NCBI RefSeq assembly: GCF_964204645.1
Contig: NC_134034.1
Coordinates: forward strand, 64,001-124,000
DNA from: Tubulanus polymorphus
Taxonomy: Eukaryota; Nemertea; Palaeonemertea; Tubulaniformes; Tubulanidae
Direction: 5' to 3'
Length of the DNA: 60,000 bases
Below are positions 10,677 through 21,222 of the stretch, in pieces (position 1 is the stretch's first letter; each line of letters starts with the position of its first letter). The notes below the pieces were generated by a model. The model was not told the origin of the DNA, made no database searches, and saw only the letters and a program-made list of their open reading frames with translations. The position numbers and the translations under genes were made by a program.

Positions 10677-13600
10677 TTATTTATAAGTACCTGTCACGTG
10701 ACACACCTCGGCGTCAATACCCAGTTGTAGAAAATGATCTAACCATAAAATCTGTTTGGTTGAAAGTCGATCGCCGGGTCCTTTAACTTCTACCAGCTAC
10801 ATAATAAAACACAGGTCATTAATGATGTGTGTGGTGTGTGTGTGGTGTGTGTGTGTGGTGTGTAGTGTGGTGTGTGGTGCGTGTGGTGAGTGTGAGTGGT
10901 GTGTGTGTGGTGTGTGTGTGGTGTGTGGCATGTGTTGTGTGTGTGGCGTGTGTGTGTGGTGTGTGTGTGTGTGTGTGGTGTGTGTAGTGTGGTGTGTGGT
11001 GAGTGTGAGTGGTGTGTGTGTGGTGTGTGGTGCGTGTGTGTAGTGTGGTGTGTGGTGTGTGGTGCGTGTGGTGAGTGTGAGTGGTGTGGTGTGGTGCGTT
11101 ACCTTTAAACAACCAGTCGTTGTATTCCAAACAGTTAAATCAGGAAACCCTGAACGCGTGTGTCTAAAGTCACGTGCTTGACGGCTGAATATACCGGACA
11201 GATTGTGACCACCTAAACACCGAACCAGACCCTATAACGAGAAACAACCGTATCATCACGAACCCAATTAGAACCAACAGTTAGAACCAGATAACAGGAT
11301 ACTCACCTTCACGTGATCTACAGATGAAAATAACTCCCAATTTAAACCGACACAAGAAACTCCGTAATATTGATTCCAGTTTTCATCGATTATATCACAT
11401 AAAACCTACGAGTAAAGTTTAAAATCACGAGTTACAGCTTCACACACAATACATGCATTCAATTTCATCAGTACCTGATTCGACGCCTCAGATATTTCTC
11501 GTAACCGGATGTCAAAGTCTACCACTCTGTTCTGGTAGAATTCTTCCGAGTAAATGTCTAGTGGCGCCATCTGGTAGGGCGTATAGAAAGTATCGGGTAT
11601 TCCAGGTTTGAAGATGATATCCCAGTTAAACAGAGCGAACAGAGTACAGAATGTTGAGCCTTCACCGTGTAGACCTACAATACATATCCTCAATTCACGG
11701 TGATACCAACCACTACCGCACTGGCTATCTATAAAATCCCCCTATGACATCATCTATTTCACTTCTAGTTATTGGAAATCGACACTTTTGCGTAAAAGTG
11801 GCTGAAAATTCGTAAGCAATATCATAGGAATCAGACATCTTTTCTAGAAGTGTCTATAGATCAAATCAGTAGTAGGCTAGATAATTTGATGATGTCATAG
11901 GGGGATTTTTTGAGACAACCATCATGTCGACTTTGAAGACTGACCTTGATCGAACCCGAGCTGTTGTTGATAATGTTTTAAAGCTACTTGTTCCACGCTG
12001 CATACAGTCATATCATCGCGACCTTCACCTTCACCTGACGTCTGCCGAGTGACAAAAACTGTTTTACGACCGGGAAGTTCTTTAGGACAAAGCTGTCCTT
12101 CGATCGTCACCTAAAACAATAAGATTAAATTCAATGTTTGTATGAGTTTAAACAGAGTTCTGTGTGAGATGCGATTCTACCGTCGGTGCCGTCCTGATTT
12201 CAGGTTGTTTAAATTCATCCTTCCACTTTTTACTCAGTTTTGAATTGTGTTTTGCGGCGCAGATTTTCTCAGCTCTTTGATACAGCGACAGACGGCGTCC
12301 TGTTTTAACGTGTTTGTCCTCAACACCGCGTTTTATCGCTTCTAAAGCCTTTAATTCAAAACACAACAAAACTTAATTAATTCATGATAAAGCAATGAAA
12401 CGAGTGTTGTGTGGCCTGGCACTCCTGCAGTCGAGCTTCACCAGCTCCTGAGATACAACTGCTCATTGAATTGTCAGTGGTCTCCCCTTAGCAGCATGCA
12501 CCTATCAGATGGGGATGCTTGTTCTTGATAGTTTGGATCTTGGATTCTATTGGATGCTTGCGGTGGTGACAGGCACGATTTTTCAAGGGAGATTTGAAGG
12601 AGAAACTAGGAAGACCTTATTAAATCACGATAGCTACGTTCATTTAGATTCGTACCTGAACTGGTTTTCTCAAATGTGTGTCGAGATTCAAGGCTAATCT
12701 GTCCCACCACTGACCCCGGTACAGCCAACAATAATCACGTGTTTGAAGTAGTTGGCGTAATGTTAAAACAGCCTCGTTAAATCTCTTCAGTTTCTGTAGA
12801 GCTTCAACTCCGTGATACATCAATCTCATACACACACTAACTACACTGAATACTCGTAAATACGACACCAGTTCAAGGTCGTGTCTGTAATAAAATATTA
12901 TAATCATTAATTCTTATAGATAATCCTAATCCTTATAGATAATCCTGATCCAAACACTGAAAATAACATCATTAACACTGTGATATATCAGACGGAGTGA
13001 ATTCAGTACCTGAGGAGATCTTTATCCTGAATAATCTCAGTGAATTCAGTCGTCGTTTTGTGGTGAATATCAACAGCAGCTTCAAACTCATGTTTATCCA
13101 AAAACGATTTCATATCGATTACCATCTGTAGACAATTCTACAATAAACAAACAATTCATATCTTCAATAATTGATTCCTGGATCCAATATTTTATTGATG
13201 GAGTTTTCCTTTACCTGGTATCTGATCAAATCGTCTCTCGATCGGAATATCCTGGACGGGTTTTGACTCAGTGTGTACGTAGGGTAGACCAGGTGCCCTC
13301 GATTGACCTGTAACAGATGAAACAGTTGCTCCCCCTGCTGGTTGTGATCGGTATCATCTGCCGAGACGGACGAACTCAAAGAGAACAGCATCATCAGTCG
13401 AAGAAACACAGAACGAGGTTCACAGACGAGTTTATAGCAGCGACCCAATAACTGTTTACATCTACAACAAAAACAATAACTGTTTACATCTACAACAAAA
13501 CCAATAACTGTTTACATCTACAACAAAAACAATAACTGTTTACATCTACAACGAAACCCAATAACTGTTTAACACATTAAGATGAACCTACCTTTTTAAA

Positions 13601-14893
13601 ACAGTTTGTTTGATGTCACTTTTAAAGCCGAACATTGTCCCGATATTTCTCTGCGTCACATGTTTATGTATGTCAGTAACAAGTTGAGTTCTGGATGTTT
13701 TATCAGTCTGTAGTTTCAGGGATGCGGCAACTGTTCTCAATTCAGGCGCTGGTAAAACCTGCAAACACTCATCAACATCGCATATCTGAGATTCATCCAG
13801 CAGAAACCCGGCGCTGACCAAACGATCCAAATTACCATCTAAATTCAAACCAATTCGAGGATATTTTATCTTTTTTAACAGAATCCATTTGTGTTTACGC
13901 TGGAAAAGTTTCACGTAGAGTTTTTTATCGTTTAAAGTCAGAAACGAATCGGAATCAAAAACTTTGATGAAATCACGATCGGCGTCGTTTAATAAATACC
14001 CGTAGTTTTCATTATTCATCACTGTTTTCATTATAAATGCAAAGTTTTCGAGAAAATACGGAACAGAATCATCAGAACTTTCTTCATTTACAGCATCAGC
14101 ATCGGGTTGGGTTTCAGCGGGTGAGTTCTGATGCTGCTCGGGTTGGATTTCAGCGGGTGAGTTCTGATGCTGCTCGGGTTGGATTTCAGCGGGTGAGTTC
14201 TGATGCTGCTCGGGTTGGATTTCAGCGGGTGAGTTCTGATGCTGCTCGGGTTGGATTTCAGCGGATGAGTTCTGATGCTGCTCGGGTTGGATTTCAGCGG
14301 ATGAGTTCTGATGCTGCTCGGGTTGGATTTCAGCGGATGAGTTCTGATGCTGCTCGGGTTGGATTTCAGCGGGTGAGTTCTGATGCTGCTCGGGTTGGAT
14401 TTCAGCGGGTGAGTTCTGATGCTGCTCGGGTTGGATTTCAGCGGGTGAGTTCTGATGCTGCTCGGGTTGGATTTCAGCGGATGAGTTCTGATGCTGCTCG
14501 GGTTGGATTTCAGAGGGCTCAGGTCCATTGTTTTGGTCGCCCTCCTCTAAATACTGACCATCTCGATCATGTGCATTCATCGTATGACCTTCTACAATCT
14601 GACAATCATCTAACCTTGCACAATCTTCCAAATTTTGTGGTTCCGAATTTTCGTCAGGATTTAAGCGTTTTTCATGTAAAGATATTTTCTGCTGTTTGAC
14701 GTTTTTTATTGTTTTTGACGAATTTTCATCGTAACTTCTTTTAATTGGACGAGTTCCATTTTTAATCGACATAACTTCACAATGATCTGAATTCACAGCT
14801 GAATCCGCAGCTGAATTCACAGCTGAATCCGCAGCTGAATTCGCAGCTGAATTTGAAAGCTTTCTTCGTTTAGAGAGATTCAATTTTCCACCC

Positions 14894-14929
<36 letters not shown>

Positions 14930-15231
14930 CCAGCAGCAGCTGCAGGACGCTTTGAATGTTTGAGATTTAAATCACGTCCATTATTTTCAGCCACATTAAA
15001 ATAAGGTGATTTTTCTGAATTGGTAGATTTGATCATTTCATCATTCCCTTCATTCTCACTCTCATCATCAACAATCACAATTACGGGATCCTCGCCGGGT
15101 TTAAACCCAGTTTTAGGTTTTGCGAGGCGCTGGGTTTTTTTAGTTTTCCCGAAAGATTCAAACAGAGTCATCTGGTTATTATTTCGCTGATTTCTGGATT
15201 CAGCCGAGTTTGACCGAGATTTAGACGACAT
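10677..15231 (-). CDS. FAN1: FAN1 structure-specific DNA repair nuclease, 10 exons
   Basis: Exons are 13592-15231, 13215-13461, 13010-13137, 12656-12884, 12181-12348, 11945-12110, 11475-11674, 11307-11405, 11103-11231 and 10677-10796. They give 3126 nt and 1041 residues; human FAN1 has 1017. The start is the ATG at 15229-15231; the frame extends upstream only through a TTG. FAN1 cleaves branched DNA in interstrand crosslink repair. The SAP-like region (about 500-547), TPR-like middle (about 548-860, with [10 protein letters not shown] and [10 protein letters not shown]) and C-terminal VRR-NUC domain are all present. Active-site residues: Glu in LHGEGST (about 864), PD-D990, then E1005-x-K1007 in LVEVKGP; the spacing matches human E834/D960/E975/K977. 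The N-terminus has an SPYF motif (75-78), the MLH1-binding motif of human FAN1, and a PIP-box-like QMTLFESF (20-27). No CxxC..H..C UBZ finger is present. A polyalanine run (about 97-112) and eleven 12-residue repeats (about 240-371) fill the linker. Confidence 0.96.
10822..11098 (+). repeat. TG-rich minisatellite in the last FAN1 intron
   Basis: Irregular mixture of TGTGTGG, TGGTG and GAGTGTGAGTGG units filling almost the whole 306-nt intron between exons 10 and 9. The array begins about 5 nt after the exon 9 donor and ends about 24 nt before the exon 10 acceptor at 10797. Confidence 0.95.
11740..11935. repeat. two CRE-like dispersed repeat copies in a FAN1 intron
   Basis: Cores at about 11742-11757 (inverted, CCCCCTATGACATCATC) and 11886-11906 (direct, TTGATGATGTCATAGGGGGA) face each other in the intron between exons 6 and 7. 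Together they form an inverted pair. Confidence 0.7.
13447..13575 (+). repeat. 28-bp repeat duplicating the FAN1 exon 2 splice acceptor
   Basis: AATAACTGTTTACATCTACA recurs at 13447, 13475, 13503 and 13531, with a partial fifth copy at 13560. On the gene strand each unit reads TTGTTGTAG followed by ATGTAAACAG, i.e. acceptor plus exon start. Only the acceptor nearest the exon (exon starts 13461) gives an open frame. Using the next copy runs into TAG inside the repeat. Confidence 0.93.
14118..14513 (-). repeat. in-frame 36-bp coding minisatellite of FAN1 (11 copies)
   Basis: Encodes eleven tandem [10 protein letters not shown](P/S)A dodecapeptides followed by a degenerate ETQPDADA. Units are almost identical at DNA level and differ mainly by one C/T change giving Pro or Ser. 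The region is the disordered linker between the SPYF motif and the catalytic half, so length change is probably tolerated. Confidence 0.95.
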
Positions 15232-15813
15232 TTCCACCTCGAACAAGGTACCACGAGAAGTTGATCTTTAAGATGGGAGGTGAGTTTGGTTAGATCGTCC
15301 TATAGGGGTCACCCCTACCGACCCCTAGCGGAGTTACAGCCTAGCACTATCGTATATTTTCATTTTTCATTCCTCTTCAAACTTTACTCGACCAATTTCA
15401 CAGTTTTTCGGCCCCGAATTCAATATTTTTCCGTTTTTCTCGAACTGTCAAAATAATTTGAAGAATATGTTGCGCTGCAGCGGTATCAGTTTTTCATATA
15501 ACATCGATTTATGTTGACGAAAGAAATTAAATTTTTTCTCAGTCAAAATAATCAGAACTGATTGATATCTATTGCTAAAGAATTTTGTGAATTCATATGA
15601 ATTCTTAAAGAGAGTCATTTGTGATAATCGAAGATAAATCAGTTTTTAACCGATCGAGTTTTGATGTGACAATCCAATGCAATTCAATTCAAAGTTTATT
15701 GTGTCAGAAAAAGCGCTGAATTTAATTATTACTTCCGGGAAAGTGTTTTTTCCAAACGACGAGAAAAAGAGTGAGGAGAACTGGACGAGGAGGAGAAGGA
15801 GAAGGATTAAAAG
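15232..15813. promoter_or_regulatory. shared divergent promoter region of FAN1 and ARL6IP6
   Basis: The two start codons are 582 bp apart on opposite strands with no gene between, so the promoters must overlap here. No TATA box stands out at either end. A GACCCCTAGCG-type short dispersed motif lies at about 15318-15330. Confidence 0.55.
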
Positions 15814-16338
15814 ATGCGGCAGCTGACGACAAGCGATGCGCCAGACTCTGTTCGAAAACGTGTTCAATTTAGCGAAGATGAAGATGACGATTCCTCGGGC
15901 GCCGGCGGCGGCGGGAATGATATTGGTGACAGGAAAAATAAAAGATCATTCGCCTCCTCGTTACCAGCTCGTAAATCACTGCTCAGACTCACAGATACCT
16001 TATCGTCAGTCTCCTCTAACCGCGACATTGCTGAGGAGAACAGTTTAATGGAATACTTGTTTATCGCTAAATCTTTCCTCCTTTTCACTCCCTGTTTATC
16101 GATCATCTTCATTATTTCTCTTGTTATACTCTTCGTGTTCATCAGTTTTTGCGGTAAGTTTGAATAAAACCCCAGGGTCGGGTGGAGAAGGGGGTCTGGT
16201 TTCACCCCCCACCCCGACTAGCATCCTCGGACACAGTCAGACAGTCCCCAGTTTAACTCAACTTTCTATAAATTGTTCTTCATTGTTTTTCAGTTTATCC
16301 TGATATTTTATCTGTTGATACTGATCAGAATTCTACAG

Positions 16339-16377
<39 letters not shown>

Positions 16378-17295
16378 TAGTCACAGACTGGGCTTTATAC
16401 TGGCACCAAAATACAGCGCTATATGTTATTGGTAATAATCACTCTCACACACCCTCCCTCTCCCTCCCTCTCTCTCTCTCCCCTCTCCTCCCTCCCTCTC
16501 TCCTCGCTGTGCTCTCTCTCTCTCTCTCTCCCCTCTCTCCTCACACCCTCCCTCTCTCTCTCCTCCCTCCCTCTCCCCTCTCCTCCCTCTCTCTCTCCTT
16601 CCTCTCTCCTCGCTGTGCTCTCCCCTCTCTCCTCTCCCCTCTCCTCTCTCCTCACACCCTACCTCTCTCTCCCCTCTCCTCTCTCTCCTCACACCCTCCC
16701 TCCCCCTCCTCTGTGCTCTCTCTCCCCTCTCTCCTCACACCCTCTCTCCTCTCTCTCACTCTCTCTCCTCTCTCTCTCTCCCCACTCTCTCCTCTCCCCG
16801 CTCATGCTCTTCTCTCTATTTCAGTGTTTATAGGCAGTATATTATTATCAGTATTGATTGGTTGTATGTGCGGAGGTTATGCTTGTATGATGGTTTATTT
16901 CGACAGTTTGGAGCCCGGAGTTTGTCCTCCAACTCCAGTCTCTCCAACAAACGTTAAGTAAGTTACAATGAACACTGAATGAATGACTGCACTCGACGTC
17001 ATTTGAGAAAATCTTCCAATGTCTATCCATCAGATTTTACGTAAAAAGCTACTAGTCCTAGATTTCTGGTCACACCTTTCTGAAACTTCTGAAACTATAT
17101 GGAATCTATGAACCGGCCTAGGCTTACAGAAATACTGGATCCTGATCCCTAATTGTATGTTTTTGTTTTCCTAGGAGAGATTCAGGTCATACTATTCATA
17201 TAAGTTATGGGATGTGTATATTGAATGGTTTTGCGATGTTTGCCGTTGTTCTCTGGTATTTACAAGATCAATATCTGCTACTCTACAATCAGTGA
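15814..17295 (+). CDS. ARL6IP6: ARL6IP6-like multipass membrane protein (4 exons)
   Basis: Exons are 15814-16153, 16294-16431, 16825-16957 and 17175-17295. Phases agree; 732 nt gives 243 residues (human about 226). The signature of ADP-ribosylation factor-like 6 interacting protein 6 is clear in exons 3-4: YFDSLEPGVCPPTPVSPTNV, then GHTIHISYGMCILNG, matching human YFDSFEPGMFPPTPLSP and GHSFHMGYSMAILNG. The order is an acidic/Ser-rich cytosolic N-terminus, TM1 at about 86-113, a loop, TM2 at about 145-170 and TM3 near the C-terminus. The family sits in ER/nuclear-envelope membranes; its biochemical role is poorly known. The loop between TM1 and TM2 has an NST sequon followed by 12 glutamines encoded by 12 CAG codons (16341-16376), which the human protein lacks. 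The gene is divergent from FAN1. Confidence 0.93.
16436..16815 (+). repeat. polypyrimidine (CT-rich) tract filling ARL6IP6 intron 2
   Basis: About 370 nt of CCCTCTCTCC- and CACACCCTCCCT-type units. It starts just after the donor at 16432 and runs into the acceptor at 16824, so the array doubles as the polypyrimidine tract of that acceptor. Confidence 0.95.
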
Positions 17296-17785
17296 CTGAC
17301 CTCTTGTGACCTCTCGTGACCAGCAGCAGTGAATTCTACCTCTTGTGACCAGCAGCAGTTAATTCTACCTCTTGTGACCAGCAGCAGTGAACTCTACCTC
17401 TTGTGACCAGCAGCAGTGAACTCTACCTCTTGTGACCAGCAGCAGTGAACTCCTACCTCTTGTGACCAGCAGCAGTGAACTCTACCTCTTGTGACCAGCA
17501 GCAGTGAACTCTACCTCTTGTGACCAGCAGCAGTGAACTCTACCTCTTGTGACCAGCAGCAGTGAACTCCTACCTCTTGTGACCAGCAGCAGTGAACTCC
17601 TACCTCTTGTGACCAGCAGCAGTGAACTCCTACCTCTTGTGACCAGCAGCAGTGAACTCCTACCTCTTGTGACCAGCAGCAGTGAACTCCTACCTCTTGT
17701 GACCAGCAGCAGTGAACTCTACCTCTTGTGACCAGCAGCAGTGAACTCCTACCTCTTGTGACCAGCAGCAGTGAACTCTCACCGG
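17283..17785 (+). repeat. 29/30-bp minisatellite starting at the ARL6IP6 stop codon
   Basis: About 17 copies of GTGACCAGCAGCAGTGAACT plus C(C)TACCTCTT. The first degenerate unit overlaps the TGA stop at 17293-17295, so the proximal 3' UTR is repeat. Confidence 0.95.
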
Positions 17786-17880
17786 CCGGCCGCCCGGGTG
17801 GGTGCCCCTGCAATCAGTGAGTTTGATGCATGTGAATTTAAAAGATGCATGCATTTCAAATAATTTGTCTCATTTTCACC

Positions 17881-18690
17881 ACCCCTCCCTCTCCCAGCTG
17901 ACAGAGACAAACCCTGATGCACCCCTCCCTCTCCCGGCTGACAGAGACAAACCCTGATGCACCCCTCCCTCTCCCGGCTGGCAGAGACAAACCCTGATGC
18001 ACCCCTCCCTCTCCCAGCTGACAGAGACAAACCCTGATGCACCCCTCCCTCTCCCAGCTGACAGAGACAAACCCTGATGCACCCCTCCCTCTCCCGGCTG
18101 ACAGAGACAAACCCTGATGCACCCCTCCCTCTCCCAGCTGACAGAGACAAACCCTGATGCACCCCTCCCTCTCCCAGCTGACAGAGACAAACCCTGATGC
18201 ACCCTCCCTCTCCCGGCTGACAGAGACAAACCCTGATGCACCCCTCCCTCTCCCAGCTGACAGAGACAAACCCTGATGCACCCCTCCCTCTCCCGGCTGA
18301 CAGAGACAAACCCTGATGCACCCCTCCCTCTCCCAGCTGACAGAGACAAACCCTGATGCACCCCTCCCTCTCCCGGCTGACAGAGACAAACCCTGATGCA
18401 CCCCTCCCTCTCCCGGCTGACAGAGACAAACCCTGATGCACCCCTCCCTCTCCCAGCTGACAGAGACAAACCCTGATGCACCCCTCCCTCTCCCGGCTGA
18501 CAGAGACAAACCCTGATGCACCCCTCCCTCTCCCGGCTGAAAGAGACGAACCCTGATGCACCCCTCCCTCTCCCGGCTGACAGAGACAAACCCTGATGCA
18601 CCCCTCCCTCTCCCGGCTGACAGAGACGAACCCTGATGCACCCCTCCCTCTCCCGGCTGACAGAGACGAACCCTGATGCACCCCTCCCGG
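17881..18690 (+). repeat. 40-bp minisatellite, about 20 copies
   Basis: The unit is ACCCCTCCCTCTCCCAGCTG followed by ACAGAGACAAACCCTGATGC, with an A/G change in CAGCTG/CGGCTG and one 39-bp copy near 18200. Because 40 is not a multiple of 3, all three minus-strand frames stay open over long distances. Those reading frames are artefacts. Confidence 0.97.
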
Positions 18691-18753
18691 CTTAAGAACT
18701 TTTTTTTGGAAGATGTGCTGGTAAAATGCTTGCATGTTTTTATGTATGTTACA

Positions 18754-18759
18754 AATAAA
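18754..18759 (+). terminator. possible distal poly(A) signal of ARL6IP6
   Basis: AATAAA in ACAAATAAATTG, the first good plus-strand signal seen after the ARL6IP6 stop. If used, the 3' UTR would be about 1.45 kb and made mostly of two minisatellites. Confidence 0.35.
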
Positions 18760-18849
18760 TTGAATAGATTGAGGCATGTTGGGTGATTTTAGTCTTGTTT
18801 ATTTCTTAATTCACAAAGACGACTGTAAGACAACTAACATCTTCTAAAC

Positions 18850-18960
18850 CTGTGAATAATCAGTCTCTAATGCGCAGTAACCTCGAGCACGCTAACCCAT
18901 TACACCACACGGCTGATAGTCAGTGACTGGTAACCAGTGTGAAGAGTGGTGACTGACCGA
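18850..18960 (-). repeat. degenerate tRNA-derived element, copy 2
   Basis: Minus strand reads GTGTGGTGTAATGGGTTAGC (A-box-like), preceded by one degenerate tail unit, TTACCAGTCACTGAC. The telomere-like blocks are missing. Confidence 0.5.
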
Positions 18961-21222
18961 TCGACTATTGAGGCTACTGCGGGCGCTAAACATATAGCCC
19001 GATATCAGTAAAGGAAGGATTTTAGTTTTTTAAGGGTGGGGCACCGTTTGTATAGACGTCTCTAGCCGGTTTTAGACGAGCCCGATTTAAGCAGAAATTC
19101 TAGATTCAGACAGATATGACGACAACCGCGCGATACTACGAATTAAAAATCCATTCCTTTCATGAAGATTAATTCTCTCCATAGAGAAAGAGAGAGAGAG
19201 AGAAAGATTACTGGCGTCTATGAATTACTCTGAAATCCGATCAAATATTGAAAGGAATTTTAGACAGTAAACGGCTTTGTAACAGTAACAGTTCATACTG
19301 AAATATATCTCGAGTTCGGCCAAGCGGGTGGTCAGTGTAGGTTTATACACAGCTGAGGCCTGAGACGGCGCGGTCAAGCGAACCAGTCACGTCTTACAAT
19401 CTTATTAATAGCCGTACTTTAACAGATCCTTCAGTTGATAGTAAGATAATTATTCAGACATTAAATATGAATTTACGTAAGGATTTCGTTAGAATTCGAA
19501 CTGGAATTCGCGTGTGGAATTGATATGATTCATATATTAGCAATTGCTTTAAATGTTTGTTTTGCACGCGTTGAGTGTTGAGAATTCGTAATCCAAGGCT
19601 AGGATAGGACTATCGCAGCAGCAGCAGTCCTGGAGCCGCCCTGCGCCCTGGAGCCGCCCTGTATTGTCGGTAAGAATACTATAGTATTGGATATTATATA
19701 CATCGATTTGTGGATGGTAAAAGTTTTCCGGTAGATTTCTGTTGTTAATGAGATAAGACCAAGTCTATTTAGTTGACCACGTTAACCCTATCTGTTCTTG
19801 GCATTTTCTGGGTTCAATTTCACGAAAATTCGTAAGCTTTTAAAAAAAAAAACAGAACGAAAATATGAATTAAACAATAGCATTTAAGACAAATTTAACG
19901 TGAAGCTAAGACCTCATCTTTTGACCAGTAGAATTTGGATTTCTGATGGCGCTTATCAAGGTTTATCAAGATCTCGATATTCGTAGACGCCTGGACTAGT
20001 GTTAACCTTGTAGGCGCCCGGAGGTCTCAATGTAGACGCCCGGAGGTTTCAATGTAGACGCCCGGAGGTCTCAATGTAGACGCCCGGAGGTTTCTAGATT
20101 ATTATTGTCTACAAATGAAGACGGTTTTTCATTGAAGCCACAAATCGATTTTGACAAGTAGAAAATTGAGTTGATTCACAACAGAAAGAGAAAATAGATC
20201 AATTGTTCTTTCCATTTTACCACGAGATGATTAACTGTCTCTACTCGGCGCACCGCACGACGCTATTAGAGCAAATGTCAACTCGTTAAGAGAAACGACG
20301 ATTGAAAAATGTAAATTTTACCGACGAACCGTCGATATAGATTGTAATATGCAGATTTGTGTTTTTGAAAAAAAGCTCCTCCAATCTTACTGATGAGAAT
20401 TGTGCGCCGTTTGAGCGGAGATCACTCAGACTATCTGCTGTAATTGACTCCGCGATTAAACTCGCATTCATGAGATCTCGCGAGAAATACCGAGATCTCG
20501 TCATTTATAGAAACTGCGAATGAATAAAATCTGTTCATTAAAACTCGATACAGCTCTAGTAACGGGTGGGGGAGGGGGAGGGGAGGAGGGAGGGGTGGGA
20601 GGGGCCCTCGCAGTCCCAGGACCCGGCTATCTCTCTACCGGGGTACTACGTTTTACAAAATATCATTGTGAACTTGAAATTTGAATGGATGAATCGCCCA
20701 TAAAAAATGCAGAGGTACCATAACCCCCTAACCCCTCGATTCACACTGTTTCTGGAACTGGGTTCCCGGTTTCGGCAACTATAGGTTCATGGTTTTGGGA
20801 TTTAATCGCAGCCGTTTTCAAAAACCGTTTTGAAAATTATTGATGATCGAAAGACTTTTATCGAAAGACGAAAATCGAATGATGGTGATAAAATATTCTC
20901 ATTCATCGCCGAATGAAAAATGTTCGGTTCTCGCAGCAGCAGCGGCGGCAGAGATAAGATTTATAACTGGAGAATTCGAATTGAACTTTTCGCCCGTTCG
21001 TCCTCAAATTGAGAGAGATAGAACATGATTTTATTGCACTATTCGTTAAAGAGTCCTCGATTCCGGTTCTGTTTAAAACAGCGATTTATATCTCTATCTT
21101 TAAATCGATTTTTACTTTTTTACTTAACCGAATTGCGCAACCGTAAAAATATCCGATATTTCAAAATGGAATTTGATCGCGAGTCGATTCGCTTGTAGAG
21201 AATAAATCACACCACCACAAAA
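18961..21222. other. no recognised gene; minor repeats
   Basis: Holds a 22-bp array (TAGACGCCCGGAGGTCTCAA) at 19998-20095 and a short GGAGCCGCCCTG duplication at about 19634-19663. That duplication ends in a good donor, GTAAGAAT at 19671, which could be a 5' UTR exon of the 21223 model. A G-rich tract lies at 20565-20605. A minus-strand frame at 20286-20504 has a GTAAGA donor after 38 codons but no supporting exon. Confidence 0.4.
20476..20485. promoter_or_regulatory. TCTCGCGAGA palindrome (BANP-type promoter motif)
   Basis: Exact 10-bp palindrome inside a larger GAGATCTCGCGAGA context. A second exact copy is at 23807-23816. In vertebrates this motif is bound by BANP at CpG-island promoters; use here is inference. 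Confidence 0.35.

Noticed and set aside
14037-14699. Opposite-strand frames of 220 and 146 codons across the FAN1 repeat
   Set aside because: Shadows of the in-frame 36-bp FAN1 minisatellite; the FAN1 frame is supported by homology on both sides.
15232-15246. Upstream TTG start extending FAN1 by five codons
   Set aside because: Non-ATG start is unlikely in an animal gene; the ATG at 15229-15231 is the natural start.
17779-18777. Minus-strand frames of 332, 261 and 241 codons
   Set aside because: Created by the stop-free 40-bp minisatellite, which is open in all three frames; no splice signals or domain.
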